From Rhizobiaceae bacterium (GTDB taxonomy: Bacteria > Pseudomonadota > Alphaproteobacteria > Rhizobiales > Rhizobiaceae): a stretch of 64,000 bases of DNA. A program made the translations under genes and the position numbers. The DNA lies in the NCBI GenBank assembly GCA_017644105.1, contig JAEPMD010000006.1, positions 81,809-145,808 on the forward strand, read 5' to 3'. Every line of letters begins with the position of its first letter. Within the stretch, counting starts at the first letter, position 1. Positions 35,345 to 44,949 of the stretch are shown here, one piece after another. A model generated the notes under the pieces. The model ran no database searches and was not told where the DNA came from. It worked only from the letters and a program-made list of their open reading frames with translations.

Positions 35345-36538
35345 ATGAAAAAACTACTACTTGCGACAGCTGCATCTGCAGCTTTGTTGGCATCACCAGT
35401 TCTAGGTGCAGGTCACGGTCCAGTTAAAATCGGCGTATTTCTAGGATTTACAGGCCCAATCGAGAGCTTGGTTGCAAATATGGCACCTGGCGCTGAGCTG
35501 GCTATTAAAGAAGTCAGCGATTCTGGCAAATTGCTCGGTGGTAAAGCGGTTGAAGCTGTGCGCGCAGACACAACATGTGTGGATGCAGCTGCTGCAACAA
35601 CAGCCATGGAAACACTTGTTACGTCTGAAGGCGTTGCTGGCGTTGTCGGTGGTGACTGTTCTGGTGTAACTGGTGCGGCTCTTACAAATGTTGCTGTTCC
35701 AAACGGCATGGTGATGATTTCACCATCTGCGACTTCACCAGGTCTCTCAACAGCAGAAGATAACGGTTTGTTCTTCCGCACAGCACCATCTGATGCGCGC
35801 CAAGGCGTGGTTATGTCAGACATCATTATGGAGCGCGGATTTAAATCTGTTGCTTTGACATATACAAACAATGACTATGGTAAAGGTTTGGCTGATGCTT
35901 TCGCGACTGCTTACACTGCAGCCGGCGGTACTGTGACAATCAACACAGCTCACGAAGATGGTAAAGCTGATTATGCTGCTGAAGTTGGCGCACTAGCTGC
36001 TGCTGGTGGCGACGTTCTTGTTGTGGCTGGCTATCTTGACCAGGGTGGTAAAGGTATTATCCAAGGTGCGTTGGACACAGGTGCATTTGACACATTCGTA
36101 TTGCCAGACGGCATGGTTGGTGACGCATTGCCAAAAGCAATTGGTCCAGATCTAAACGGTTCATTTGGTCAGGCACCAGGTACAGACAGCCCAGGCGCTG
36201 GTAAATTGGTTGAAATGGTTGGCGGCGCGTTTGACGCAACAAGCCCATTTGCTGCAGAATCATATGATGCGGCTGCCTTAATCATGCTTGCAATGCAGGC
36301 TGCAGAATCAACAGATCCTGCTGCATACAAAGACAAAGTCTTTGATGTCGCAAACGCACCGGGTGAAAAAATTCTTCCAGGTGAACTTGGTAAAGCACTT
36401 GAGATTTTGGCCAATGGTGGTGAGATCGACTATGTCGGCGCATCCAACGTTGAGCTCATCGGTCCTGGTGAATCTGCGGGTAACTACCGTGAGATCGAAA
36501 TCAAGGACGCAGCTCTTTCAACTGTTGGCTATCGTTAA
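35345..36538 (+). CDS. Branched-chain amino-acid-type ABC transporter, binding protein
   Basis: 397 aa from ATG 35345, preceded by AAAGGGAGAC; the 15 codons upstream are not used. A Sec signal (KKLLLATAASAALLASPVLG) leads into a type I periplasmic-binding fold: PVKIGVFLGFTGPIESL, the SPSATSPGLS ligand hinge and YTNNDYGKGLADAF. The family (LivJ/amide-binding) takes branched-chain amino acids, but also urea, amides and others; the ligand is not decidable. It is followed by a large hairpin and then the ATPase and permease genes. Confidence 0.9.
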   Translation: MKKLLLATAASAALLASPVLGAGHGPVKIGVFLGFTGPIESLVANMAPGAELAIKEVSDSGKLLGGKAVEAVRADTTCVDAAAATTAMETLVTSEGVAGVVGGDCSGVTGAALTNVAVPNGMVMISPSATSPGLSTAEDNGLFFRTAPSDARQGVVMSDIIMERGFKSVALTYTNNDYGKGLADAFATAYTAAGGTVTINTAHEDGKADYAAEVGALAAAGGDVLVVAGYLDQGGKGIIQGALDTGAFDTFVLPDGMVGDALPKAIGPDLNGSFGQAPGTDSPGAGKLVEMVGGAFDATSPFAAESYDAAALIMLAMQAAESTDPAAYKDKVFDVANAPGEKILPGELGKALEILANGGEIDYVGASNVELIGPGESAGNYREIEIKDAALSTVGYR

Positions 36539-36555
36539 GCCATACGTTTAATTTA

Positions 36556-36601
36556 GATGGAGCCCAGTTGATAGCATCTTGTTTATCAGCTGGGCTTCAT
36601 C
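36556..36601 (+). promoter_or_regulatory. 18-pair hairpin between binding-protein gene and ATPase gene
   Basis: GATGGAGCCCAGTTGATA (36556-36573) pairs with TATCAGCTGGGCTTCATC (36584-36601) with only two wobbles and a 10-base loop. There is no T-run. Such intercistronic stems usually protect the abundant binding-protein mRNA from 3' decay or lower downstream expression. Confidence 0.6.
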
Positions 36602-36622
36602 GCATTCTTGATAAGTATTTAA

Positions 36623-37429
36623 ATGATTATTGTAGAAAATCTATCGAAACAGTTCGGTGGTCTTCGCGCCGTTGATGATGCGTCGCTGAAGATTGAAACA
36701 GGTTCGATTACCGGGTTGATTGGCCCCAATGGTGCCGGCAAAACCACGTTGTTTAATGTCATCGCAGGTGTTCATAAACCGACAAGTGGTCGCGTTTTGT
36801 TGGATGGCGAAGATGTGACCGGGCTAGCACCCCATGAATTGTTCCATCGCGGCATGTTACGTACCTTCCAAATCGCTCATGAATTTTCAACCATGACGGT
36901 TCGTGAGAATTTGATGATGGTTCCGCCAAATCAATCAGGCGAAAAAATTTGGGACGCCTGGTTCTCACCTAAAAAAGTTGCAGAAGAAGAAATTGCAGTT
37001 CGCAAAAAAGCCGACGAAGTGATTGAGTTCTTAGAAATCTCACACGTTGCTGACGAACTTGCGGGCAATCTATCGGGTGGTCAAAAGAAATTGCTCGAGC
37101 TTGGTCGCACCATGATGGTGGACGCAAAAATTGTGTTTCTCGATGAAGTGGGTGCCGGTGTGAACCGAACACTGTTAAACACAATTGGTGATGCGATTTT
37201 GCGCCTGAATAAAGAGCGTGGATATACGTTCTGCATGATTGAACACGACATGGATTTCATCACGCGGCTTTGTAATCCAGTGATTTGTATGGCTGAGGGC
37301 GCTGTTTTGGCAGAAGGTACTGCCGAAGAGGTCAAATCCAATGAGCAAGTCATTGAGGCTTATTTGGGAACAGGTCTTAAAAACAAGCCCAAAGCGCATG
37401 AAACCAAATCAGATAGCGAGGCAGAATAA
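36623..37429 (+). CDS. livG: Branched-chain amino-acid-type ABC transporter ATPase 1
   Basis: 268 aa LivG-type ATPase: Walker A GPNGAGKTT (about residue 33), signature LSGGQKK, Walker B IVFLDEVGAGV (with Val where most have Pro), and the switch His in MIEHDMDFI. The C-terminal BCA-type tail (VIEAYLGTGL) is typical of LivG. The next ATPase gene begins on the last base of its stop. It powers import together with LivF, LivH and LivM. Confidence 0.93.
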   Translation: MIIVENLSKQFGGLRAVDDASLKIETGSITGLIGPNGAGKTTLFNVIAGVHKPTSGRVLLDGEDVTGLAPHELFHRGMLRTFQIAHEFSTMTVRENLMMVPPNQSGEKIWDAWFSPKKVAEEEIAVRKKADEVIEFLEISHVADELAGNLSGGQKKLLELGRTMMVDAKIVFLDEVGAGVNRTLLNTIGDAILRLNKERGYTFCMIEHDMDFITRLCNPVICMAEGAVLAEGTAEEVKSNEQVIEAYLGTGLKNKPKAHETKSDSEAE

Positions 37430-38133
37430 TGAGTTTTTTATCTGCTGAAAATATGACGGGCGGTTACGGTGGTGCTGATATTCTTCATGATTGCGAGATT
37501 AAAGCCGAGCGTGGTGAAATCACCGTGATTGTTGGACCAAATGGTGCTGGCAAATCAACCGCCATGAAGGCCGTCTTTGGCATGTTAAACCTGCGTCTTG
37601 GACGTGTTTTACTTGATGGCGAAGACATTACGGGTCTCACACCGCAAGCACGTGTTGCGCAGGGTATGGCGTTTGTTCCACAAACCAATAATGTATTTCC
37701 GTCAATGAGCGTTGAAGAGAACCTTGAGATGGGTGCTTTCCTTCGGGACGATGATATCTTCGAAACTGTCGATCAAATTTATGAGCTATTCCCGATCTTG
37801 AAGGAAAAGCGCTTGCAGCCTGCTGGTGAATTATCGGGTGGTCAGCGTCAACAAGTCGCTGTGGGTCGTGCGCTCATGACTCAACCAAAATTATTGATGC
37901 TTGATGAACCAACGGCAGGTGTTTCGCCCATCGTGATGGATGAATTGTTTGATCGTATTATTGAAGTTGCCAAAACGGGTATTTCAATTTTGATGGTTGA
38001 GCAAAATGCGCGTCAGGCGCTTAACATTGCCGATAAAGGTTATGTTTTAGTGCAGGGTGCAAACAGATTTACCGACACTGGAGAAGCGCTGCTCGCCAAT
38101 CCAGATGTGCGTAGAAGTTTCTTGGGGGGCTAG
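37429..38133 (+). CDS. livF: Branched-chain amino-acid-type ABC transporter ATPase 2
   Basis: 234 aa, the shorter LivF type. Walker A GPNGAGKST, signature LSGGQRQ, Walker B LLMLDEPTAGVSP and MVEQNARQAL with Gln-Asn in place of the usual switch-His region, as in LivF proteins. It overlaps livG by one base and forms the ATPase heterodimer with it. livH starts 3 bases after its stop. Confidence 0.93.
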   Translation: MSFLSAENMTGGYGGADILHDCEIKAERGEITVIVGPNGAGKSTAMKAVFGMLNLRLGRVLLDGEDITGLTPQARVAQGMAFVPQTNNVFPSMSVEENLEMGAFLRDDDIFETVDQIYELFPILKEKRLQPAGELSGGQRQQVAVGRALMTQPKLLMLDEPTAGVSPIVMDELFDRIIEVAKTGISILMVEQNARQALNIADKGYVLVQGANRFTDTGEALLANPDVRRSFLGG

Positions 38134-38136
38134 GCA

Positions 38137-39147
38137 ATGGATATTATTAACGCACTTGTTCTCTTTAGTAATTTCGTCGTGGTGCCGGCACTTGCCTATG
38201 GCTCGCAGCTCGCGCTTGGTGCGCTGGGTGTAACACTCATCTATGGGATCTTGAGATTTTCAAATTTCGCCCATGGTGCGACCATGGCATTTGGTACCAT
38301 GTGCTGCGTGCTCATTACATGGTGGTTCCAATCGCTTGGCATAAATTTTGGACCTTTGCCGACAGCACTTTTGGCGCTGCCATTTGCCATTGTTTTATGT
38401 GTAGTCTTTGCTTTGGTGACTGATAAAGCAGTTTATAAGTTTTATCGGAATGCAAAATCATCTCCGGTTATTCTAGTGATTGCATCTGTGGGTATGATGT
38501 TCGTCACGGGTGGTCTGGTCAGATTTATCATCGGACCGGATGATCAGCAATTTGGTGATGGCGAACGCTTTATCATCAAAGCACGTGAGTTTAAGCAATT
38601 AACGGGTTTGAGCGAAGGTCTGGCGATTAAAACAAGCCAGGGCATTGCCTTATTCGCAGCCGTTGTTGTGGTGATTGCCTTGTTCTGGTTCTTAAATAAA
38701 ACGCGGACTGGTAAATCCATGCGCGCTTATTCGGACAACGAAGATTTAGCCTTGCTATCAGGGATTAATCCGGAACGCGTTGTGCGGGTGACTTGGATCT
38801 TGGCTGCAGCATTGGCGACCCTAGCTGGGGTGCTCTATGGGCTCGATAAAAGCTTTAGACCCTTTACCTATGATCAGCTTCTGCTGCCATTTTTTGCCGC
38901 TGCGATTTTAGGCGGATTGGGCAATCCATTTGGTGCAATCGGTGGTGGTTTCATCGTGGCCTTTTCGGAGATCATGATGACTTATGCCTACAAGAAATTC
39001 TTTGCCTACCTTCTTCCTGAAGACATGGCGCCGACAGAATTGTTGCAGCTCTTTGCGACAAATTACAAATTCGCGGTAAGCTTCTTAATATTGGTGATCG
39101 TTCTCATCTTCATGCCAACAGGCCTATTTAAGGGGAAATCAGTATGA
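38137..39147 (+). CDS. livH: Branched-chain amino-acid-type ABC transporter permease LivH
   Basis: 336 aa inner-membrane permease with about eight helices. LGALGVTLIYGILRFSNFAH (about residues 28-47) is the LivH/LivM family opening, and MRAYSDNEDLALLSGINPER is the cytoplasmic coupling loop that docks on the ATPases. GGLGNPFGAIGGGFIVAFSE follows. It carries one longer extracytoplasmic loop (IIGPDDQQFGDGERFIIKAR). Overlaps livM by 4 bases. Confidence 0.92.
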   Translation: MDIINALVLFSNFVVVPALAYGSQLALGALGVTLIYGILRFSNFAHGATMAFGTMCCVLITWWFQSLGINFGPLPTALLALPFAIVLCVVFALVTDKAVYKFYRNAKSSPVILVIASVGMMFVTGGLVRFIIGPDDQQFGDGERFIIKAREFKQLTGLSEGLAIKTSQGIALFAAVVVVIALFWFLNKTRTGKSMRAYSDNEDLALLSGINPERVVRVTWILAAALATLAGVLYGLDKSFRPFTYDQLLLPFFAAAILGGLGNPFGAIGGGFIVAFSEIMMTYAYKKFFAYLLPEDMAPTELLQLFATNYKFAVSFLILVIVLIFMPTGLFKGKSV

Positions 39148-40460
39148 CGATAGATGCTCGTGCCCTCACTTATTTTGCCATTATGGCAGGACTCTTATTG
39201 TTCGTTGGCTTTTTCCAAAGCTGGAACGTGTCACTTTCGATTTTAAACCTTTGTCTCATCTCGGCGGTTATGGCACTCGGCGTTAACATCCAATGGGGTT
39301 ATGCTGGTCTCTTTAACGCAGGGATTATGGGCTTTGCAGCCTTGGGTGGCTTGGCTGCCGTTGTGGTTTCCATGCCTGCAGTGCCAGAAGCAATTTCAGC
39401 CGGCGGTGGTTTAATTGCCTTATCTTTTGGCATTGCAGCACTGACCATTGCATTGGCTGTGGTTGCGTTTAAAAAACTGCCCAATACCAAGATGCGATCC
39501 GTTTTGATCGTCGCTATCATAGTGGTTGGTTATTTTACAACGCGCTATTTCTTTGTGCCCGGAACTGCTGCCGTTGAAGCGGTCGAACCTGCACGAACAG
39601 GTTATCTTGGCGGTTTTGGATTGCCGGTTGTGTTCTCATGGCTGGTGGGTGGTGCCTTTGCCGGGATTGCCGCTTGGTTAATCGGTAAGATCACACTTGG
39701 TCTCAGGTCTGATTATCTGGCGATTGCAACGCTTGGTATTTCTGAGATCATTGTTGCGATCATTAAGAACGAAGACTGGATGTCTCGTGGCGTGAAAAAC
39801 GTCATTGGTATTCCGCGTCCTGTACCATACGAAATTGACTTGCAACAATCTGAGTGGTTCCAGAACCTCGCCACTTCCCTTGGTGCAGATGTGGTCACAT
39901 TCTCATCTGTATTTGTGAAGCTTTGCTATGCGGGTCTATTTTCAATTGTCTTGTTGATATGTATTTGGCTTGCGCAACGTGCACTTAATTCTCCATGGGG
40001 GCGCATGATGCGCGCCATCAGAGATAATGAAGTGTCGGCCAATGCGATGGGTAAAGATGTAACTGGCCGTCACTTGCAGGTTTTCGTGCTTGGCACGATC
40101 ATTGTTGGTATTGCCGGTGCTATGCTCACGACGCTCGATGGTCAGTTAACACCATCAAGTTATCAGCCATTGCGCTTTACCTTCCTCATCTGGGTAATGG
40201 TGATCGTCGGTGGTTCGGGTAACAACTGGGGTGCCGTATTGGGTGGCTTCCTTGTTTGGTTCTTCTGGACGGAAGCACCGATTGTGGGCCTATGGCTGTT
40301 GGAGGTCATCACGTCACCACTAGCTGAAGATAATGCATTGCGACTTCATTTGTTGGATAGTGCGGCCTTCATGCGCCTCATTACAATGGGCCTCTTATTG
40401 CTGGTTGTTCTGCGATTTAGCCCAAGAGGTTTGCTGCCGGAAAAATCTGCCCGCAGATAG
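39144..40460 (+). CDS. livM: Branched-chain amino-acid-type ABC transporter permease LivM
   Basis: 438 aa, longer than many LivM proteins (about 300-420), because of an extra hydrophobic stretch at about residues 85-135. NLCLISAVMALGVNIQWGYAGLFNAGIMGF is the family start, MMRAIRDNEVSANAMGKDVT the coupling loop, and IVGGSGNNWGAVLGGFLVWF the C-terminal signature; the ending RFSPRGLLPEKSAR is typical. It pairs with LivH to form the channel. Last gene of the operon, followed by a terminator. Confidence 0.92.
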   Translation: MTIDARALTYFAIMAGLLLFVGFFQSWNVSLSILNLCLISAVMALGVNIQWGYAGLFNAGIMGFAALGGLAAVVVSMPAVPEAISAGGGLIALSFGIAALTIALAVVAFKKLPNTKMRSVLIVAIIVVGYFTTRYFFVPGTAAVEAVEPARTGYLGGFGLPVVFSWLVGGAFAGIAAWLIGKITLGLRSDYLAIATLGISEIIVAIIKNEDWMSRGVKNVIGIPRPVPYEIDLQQSEWFQNLATSLGADVVTFSSVFVKLCYAGLFSIVLLICIWLAQRALNSPWGRMMRAIRDNEVSANAMGKDVTGRHLQVFVLGTIIVGIAGAMLTTLDGQLTPSSYQPLRFTFLIWVMVIVGGSGNNWGAVLGGFLVWFFWTEAPIVGLWLLEVITSPLAEDNALRLHLLDSAAFMRLITMGLLLLVVLRFSPRGLLPEKSARR

Positions 40461-40484
40461 TTCGGTAGCTTGTTGATAGGAACG

Positions 40485-40516
40485 AAAATGGCCTTGCGAT
40501 TGTGAGGCCATTTTTT
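40485..40516 (+). terminator. Rho-independent terminator of the liv operon
   Basis: AAAATGGCCT (40485-40494) pairs perfectly with AGGCCATTTT (40505-40514) around a 10-base loop and continues into T. It closes the transporter operon. Confidence 0.9.
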
Positions 40517-40594
40517 CTTGCCTTTTTATTGGTTGATTTGCATGAAATAGATCAATAATTGTGAGTTTGGAGAAAATTTGAATTGGGTGCGAAA

Positions 40595-41749
40595 ATGTCA
40601 AAACCAATCGTGATCATCGGCGCTGGACAATGTGGCTTAAAGGCGGTGGAGACGTTGCGTCAAAACGGCTATGAGGGCGATCTTGTTTTGGTTGGTGACG
40701 AAAGCCAACCACCTTATCAAAGACCACCTCTTTCCAAGGCCTATTTAAAGGGTGAGCTGGAAGAGGACCGGCTCTATCTCAAAGCCGACAATTTTTATGA
40801 TGATCACAATGTCACTACAAAATTCGGCGTAATTGCAACATCGATCAATCGCGCGGGAAAAAGCATCTCACTATCTAACGGCGAAGAAATCAGTTACGAT
40901 AAATTGCTGATTTCAACGGGTACGATAGCGCGTCAAATCCCGCTGCAAGGCGCAGACCTTGAAGGGGTATTCACATTGCGTACAATTGATGATGTGAAAC
41001 GATTATCGGCAGCCATTTCACCAAACATGAAGGTCGGCATAATCGGCGCTGGATATATTGGATTAGAGGTGGCGGCATCGCTTAAGGGGCGCGGCCATGA
41101 TGTCACAGTGATTGAGGCGGCGCCTCGTGTTCTTGCACGTGTGATGCCGGAAGAAATGTCGGCATTTTTCCAGGGCTTGCACGAAGGTCATGGGGTCAAA
41201 TTCCATATCGGCGTGGGCACAAAATCCATCGAAGGCGATAACAAGGTTGAAAAGATCGTTCTAGACGACGGTACTGATATTCCCTGCGACATCGTTTTAT
41301 TGTCGGTTGGCGCAACACCTGTTGTTGACATCGCCGAGGCTGCTGGGCTTGAGATCGACAACGGCATTGCAGTAAATGCTCAGGCACAAACGTCTGATCC
41401 TGATATCTATGCTGCGGGTGATTGCGCTTCATTTTTCTCAGACCGTTATGATCGCAATATCCGGTTGGAAAGCGTTCAAAATGCCATTGATCAAGGCAAA
41501 GTGGCAGCGCAAGCCATGTTGGGGCAGGAAGTTCATTATAATCCGCTACCATGGTTCTGGTCCGATCAATATGATGTCAAACTTCAAATTGCCGGATTAT
41601 CGCAAGGTTTTGATCGTTTTGAAATTGAAGGCGATATGTCAGAAAACAGCTTCACCGTGACCTATTTTAAAGATGATAAACCCATTTGTGTGGACGCGGT
41701 TAATCAGCCGCGCGCGCATATGATGGCGCGTCGGTCGCTCAATACGTGA
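40595..41749 (+). CDS. FAD-dependent ferredoxin/rubredoxin reductase-like protein
   Basis: 384 aa from ATG 40595; TTG four codons upstream is less likely. Two dinucleotide folds: FAD site IVIIGAGQCGLKAVETLR at the start and NAD(P)H site KVGIIGAGYIGLEVAASLKG (about residue 147). YQRPPLSKAYL is the typical FAD-contact motif, and IYAAGDCASF (about 272) binds the flavin. The C-terminal reductase domain ends in MMARRSL. Members pass electrons from NAD(P)H to a ferredoxin or rubredoxin for a P450 or dioxygenase. No such partner gene is adjacent. Confidence 0.88.
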   Translation: MSKPIVIIGAGQCGLKAVETLRQNGYEGDLVLVGDESQPPYQRPPLSKAYLKGELEEDRLYLKADNFYDDHNVTTKFGVIATSINRAGKSISLSNGEEISYDKLLISTGTIARQIPLQGADLEGVFTLRTIDDVKRLSAAISPNMKVGIIGAGYIGLEVAASLKGRGHDVTVIEAAPRVLARVMPEEMSAFFQGLHEGHGVKFHIGVGTKSIEGDNKVEKIVLDDGTDIPCDIVLLSVGATPVVDIAEAAGLEIDNGIAVNAQAQTSDPDIYAAGDCASFFSDRYDRNIRLESVQNAIDQGKVAAQAMLGQEVHYNPLPWFWSDQYDVKLQIAGLSQGFDRFEIEGDMSENSFTVTYFKDDKPICVDAVNQPRAHMMARRSLNT

Positions 41750-41768
41750 TTGTCTGAAAGCAACTCCA

Positions 41769-42506
41769 ATGCGCGCCAATTTTCGCCTTCAACGTCTCTT
41801 CATTGATCAGCCTTTAAAACAGGGCAGTATGATTGATCTTGAGCGCGAACAGGCCAATTATCTGTTAAATGTCTTGCGGCTAAAGGATGATAGCCAACTG
41901 CTGGTGTTTAACGGCCAAGATGGTGAATGGCTGACAAACTTGAAACAAGAAGGTCGTAAAAAAGCTGGTCTGACTTTGGTCGAACAAACCCGCGCGCAGC
42001 CTGAGCCATCAGATCTGATCGTTTTATTTGCACCCATAAAAGTTGGTCGCCTCGAATATATGGTTCAAAAAATGGTGGAGATGGGGGCAGGGACCATCCA
42101 ACCGGTTTTTACCGATCACACGCAGCTTCACAAAATCAATGAAAAGCGCTTGTCAGCCAATATTTTAGAAGCTGCTGAACAATGTGGTGTCTTATCCATT
42201 CCAGAGCTCAAATCCGCGATGAAATTATCGCAATTGCTCTCCGACTGGGATGAAACCCGACAGATCATTTTCTGTGATGAAGGAACGGAAACCAATAATC
42301 CGCTCTCGCAGTTTAGAATACAATCAACAGGAAAATTTGCATTGCTCATCGGCCCTGAAGGTGGCTTTTCAGCACAAGAGCGTGAGACTTTGCAGTCTTT
42401 AAACCATGTAACGCCGATCCCGCTTGGCCCGCGTATTTTACGTGCGGATACAGCCCTAGTTGCTGCCATGGCGGTTCTGCAAGCCACAATAGGTGATTGG
42501 GAATAG
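41769..42506 (+). CDS. rsmE: 16S rRNA (uracil-1498-N3)-methyltransferase
   Basis: 245 aa SPOUT-class enzyme. The N-terminal PUA-like part (RLFIDQPLKQGSMIDLEREQ) is followed by the knot with KVGRLEYMVQKMVEMGAGTI, AAEQCGVLSIPEL and the SAM site LLIGPEGGFSAQERE to LGPRILRADTALVAAMAVLQ. It methylates U1498 in the decoding centre of the 30S subunit. It starts 19 bases after the flavoprotein gene, so they may be co-transcribed by chance proximity. Confidence 0.95.
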   Translation: MRANFRLQRLFIDQPLKQGSMIDLEREQANYLLNVLRLKDDSQLLVFNGQDGEWLTNLKQEGRKKAGLTLVEQTRAQPEPSDLIVLFAPIKVGRLEYMVQKMVEMGAGTIQPVFTDHTQLHKINEKRLSANILEAAEQCGVLSIPELKSAMKLSQLLSDWDETRQIIFCDEGTETNNPLSQFRIQSTGKFALLIGPEGGFSAQERETLQSLNHVTPIPLGPRILRADTALVAAMAVLQATIGDWE

Positions 42507-42560
42507 ATCACTATTTTATGACCGCTCTTTAAAAAAAATTACTTGCACCATATTGCGTAA

Positions 42561-42590
42561 AGGTTCAATCAATGAACCTAAGAATTTTTT
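42561..42590 (+). terminator. Weak terminator-like hairpin after rsmE
   Basis: AGGTTCA (42561-42567) pairs with TGAACCT (42573-42579), 5-base loop, with a T-run at 42585-42590 after a short gap. The stem is short and the T-run offset, so function is uncertain. Confidence 0.4.
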
Positions 42591-42657
42591 AGATGTTCGT
42601 GATACCAGATGAACATCGGCACTGGTGAAAATCAGTGGAGTTAAAAGGGCGAATAAT

Positions 42658-44031
42658 ATGGCGCGGGATACTACGGATCAGACACCTCTGACATCCTATG
42701 AGCAAATGGTGGCGTATCTGGAGGCAGGTAATAAGCCGAAGGAAGATTTCCGCATCGGTACGGAACATGAGAAATTCGCGTTTTTCAAAGACGATAACTC
42801 GCCTGTGCCTTATGAAGGTGAGCGATCTATTTCTGCGCTGTTAAAAGGCTTAGCAGAAAAGATCGATTGGGAACCTATTACCGATGCAGGCAACATTATT
42901 GGTCTGGCTGCAAAATCAGGTGGTGGTGCCATTTCTCTTGAACCTGGCGGGCAGTTTGAACTTTCTGGTGCACCGGTTGAAACCATTCATGAAACATGCG
43001 CTGAATCTAATCTGCATTTGAAGCAATTGCGTGAAATTGCTGATCCGATGGGGATCAAGTTTTTAGGCCTGGGTGGCAGTCCAAAATGGACGTTGGAAGA
43101 AACCCCGCGCATGCCGAAAAACCGCTATGACATTATGACCAATTATATGCCAAAGGTTGGCACGCAAGGTCTGGATATGATGTATCGCACCTGCACAATT
43201 CAGGTGAATTTGGATTTTAGCTCCGAGCATGACATGCGCCAAAAAATGCAGGTCAGTATGAAGCTGCAATCATTAGCGACCGCTTTGTTTGCAAGCTCGC
43301 CTTTTACCAATGGCAAGCCAAATGGTTTGCTATCTTGGCGCGGAGATATCTGGCGCGATACCGATAATGCCCGGGCTGGAATTTTGCCAAGCGTATTTGA
43401 AGATAATTTCTCATTTGAAAAATATGTCGAATGGGCGCTGGATGTGCCGATGTATTTCATCCTGCGCGAAGGAAAATATCACGATGTGACGCATGTGACT
43501 TTCCGACAGTTCCGTGATGGTGCGCTTAAAAATGATATTCCTGATCCTGAGCCAACATTGGGCGATTGGACCAATCATCTCTCAACCGTTTTCCCTGATG
43601 TGCGCCTAAAACAGTTTATTGAAATGCGCGGTGCTGATGGCGGTCCATGGCGCCGAATTTGCGCGCTGCCCGCTTTCTGGGTTGGTCTGCTCTATGATGA
43701 TCAAGCTCTGCAGGATGCTATTGAGCTCACTAAGGGCTGGTCATATGAAGACGTGCTTGGTTTGCGTGATCAAGTACCGCGCGATGGTTTGAAAAGCCAC
43801 ATCGCCGGCCGCTCATTGTTAGATGTGGCGCGCGATACACTCGGTATTGCCAAGAAAGGCCTTAAAACCAGGAACATCTTAAACGCTGCTGGGAATGACG
43901 AGACGCATTTCCTTGAGCCGCTACAAGAAGTGGTGGCCAGAGGCACAACGCCAGCAGAGGTTAAACTTGCGCTCTATCATGGCCGCTGGAACAACAGCGT
44001 TGAACCAATTTTTGATGAGTTCGCTTATTAA
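42658..44031 (+). CDS. gshA: Glutamate-cysteine ligase, plant/alphaproteobacterial type
   Basis: 457 aa from ATG 42658, six bases after AAAGGGCG; an upstream GTG at 42625 is unlikely. It joins Glu and Cys with ATP, the first step of glutathione synthesis. The class is the plant/alphaproteobacterial GCS, seen in DFRIGTEHEKFAF (about residue 31), SLEPGGQFELSGAP (about 101), MYRTCTIQVNLDF and FIEMRGADGGPWRRICALPA. The enterobacterial GshA is unrelated in sequence. The second gene, gshB, is not in the window. Confidence 0.95.
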   Translation: MARDTTDQTPLTSYEQMVAYLEAGNKPKEDFRIGTEHEKFAFFKDDNSPVPYEGERSISALLKGLAEKIDWEPITDAGNIIGLAAKSGGGAISLEPGGQFELSGAPVETIHETCAESNLHLKQLREIADPMGIKFLGLGGSPKWTLEETPRMPKNRYDIMTNYMPKVGTQGLDMMYRTCTIQVNLDFSSEHDMRQKMQVSMKLQSLATALFASSPFTNGKPNGLLSWRGDIWRDTDNARAGILPSVFEDNFSFEKYVEWALDVPMYFILREGKYHDVTHVTFRQFRDGALKNDIPDPEPTLGDWTNHLSTVFPDVRLKQFIEMRGADGGPWRRICALPAFWVGLLYDDQALQDAIELTKGWSYEDVLGLRDQVPRDGLKSHIAGRSLLDVARDTLGIAKKGLKTRNILNAAGNDETHFLEPLQEVVARGTTPAEVKLALYHGRWNNSVEPIFDEFAY

Positions 44032-44115
44032 GAGCCTTGCCCTCGACTTGCCAAATTGCCGTGTTAATATCACCATGAGGGTGAAACAGATTGATCTGCA
44101 ATGGGAGAGATTATC

Positions 44116-44832
44116 ATGATGCCACTATTTGACATGCTCAATAATGCGCAAAACGGTGAGGCAATGATGGGGATGGCCAAACAATTTGGTTTAGATGAAA
44201 ACCAAATGAATAAAACCATCGAAGCTCTTATGCCGGCTTTCTCAACTGGTTTAAAACGAAATACGCAAACACCCGATGCCATGGGCAGCTTCATGAAAGC
44301 TCTGTCTTCTGGCAATCACGCGCAATATTTTGAAGATATCAGCAAGGCTGCATCTCCTGCAGGTATGGCTGATGGTAATAATATTTTGGGACATTTATTC
44401 GGCTCCAAAGATGTTAGCCGCGCCGTTGCTGCGCAGGCAGAAGCCGCAACAGGCGTTGGGCAGGACATCATCAAACAGCTTTTACCTGTATTGGCGACAA
44501 CCATTATGGGCGGCATGTTTAATCAAACCAATGATTCTATGAAAGCCATGAGCGGTGGCAGCGGCAATGTCTTTGGTGATTTAATGAGCCAGATGATGGG
44601 TGCCGGACAAGGTGCCCAGCAATCTGCAAGCAATAACCCTTTTGGCCAAATGATGGAAGGCATGTTTGGCGGCGCTGCTCAACAAAAACAACAGCCGGAA
44701 GCTGCGCCTGCTAATCCCTATGACGAATTGTTTGGCAAGATGTTTGGTACTGGTCGCGCAGTCCAAGACGAATATCAAAAAAATGTCGACAATATTTTTG
44801 ATCAATATCTTGGCGGCATGAACAAGAAATAA
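44116..44832 (+). CDS. DUF937-like hypothetical protein
   Basis: 238 aa from ATG 44116 (GGGAG seven bases upstream; a second ATG follows at 44119). The N-terminal 160 residues are helical and resemble DUF937 (MAKQFGLDENQMNKTIEALM, then DIIKQLLPVLATTIMGGMF). The remainder is low-complexity, rich in Gly, Met, Gln and Asn (MMEGMFGGAAQQKQQPEAAP), and ends in a short helix QDEYQKNVDNIFDQYLGGMN. It has no signal peptide. Function is unknown. It lies 84 bases after gshA on the same strand. Confidence 0.7.
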   Translation: MMPLFDMLNNAQNGEAMMGMAKQFGLDENQMNKTIEALMPAFSTGLKRNTQTPDAMGSFMKALSSGNHAQYFEDISKAASPAGMADGNNILGHLFGSKDVSRAVAAQAEAATGVGQDIIKQLLPVLATTIMGGMFNQTNDSMKAMSGGSGNVFGDLMSQMMGAGQGAQQSASNNPFGQMMEGMFGGAAQQKQQPEAAPANPYDELFGKMFGTGRAVQDEYQKNVDNIFDQYLGGMNKK

Positions 44833-44843
44833 CAGGCTGCATT

Positions 44844-44878
44844 AAAAAAGCCCGATCATCTGGGGAAGATAATCGGGC
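44844..44878 (-). terminator. Rho-independent terminator of the DUF1127 gene
   Basis: GCCCGAT (44850-44856) pairs with ATCGGGC (44872-44878), and the stem continues to ATC/GAT after one mismatch. On the minus strand TTTTTT follows. It ends the DUF1127 transcript about 70 bases past its stop. Confidence 0.85.
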
Positions 44879-44949
44879 AGAAATGCAGGTCACAGGGCCG
44901 CGACCCGCTAGGGGACATGTCTCACTTCGACAAGTGTCAAAGTATTTGA

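Noticed and set aside
35413..35871. 152-codon minus-strand frame within the transporter binding-protein gene
   Set aside because: It is a shadow of the GC-biased third positions of the real gene and shows no protein features.
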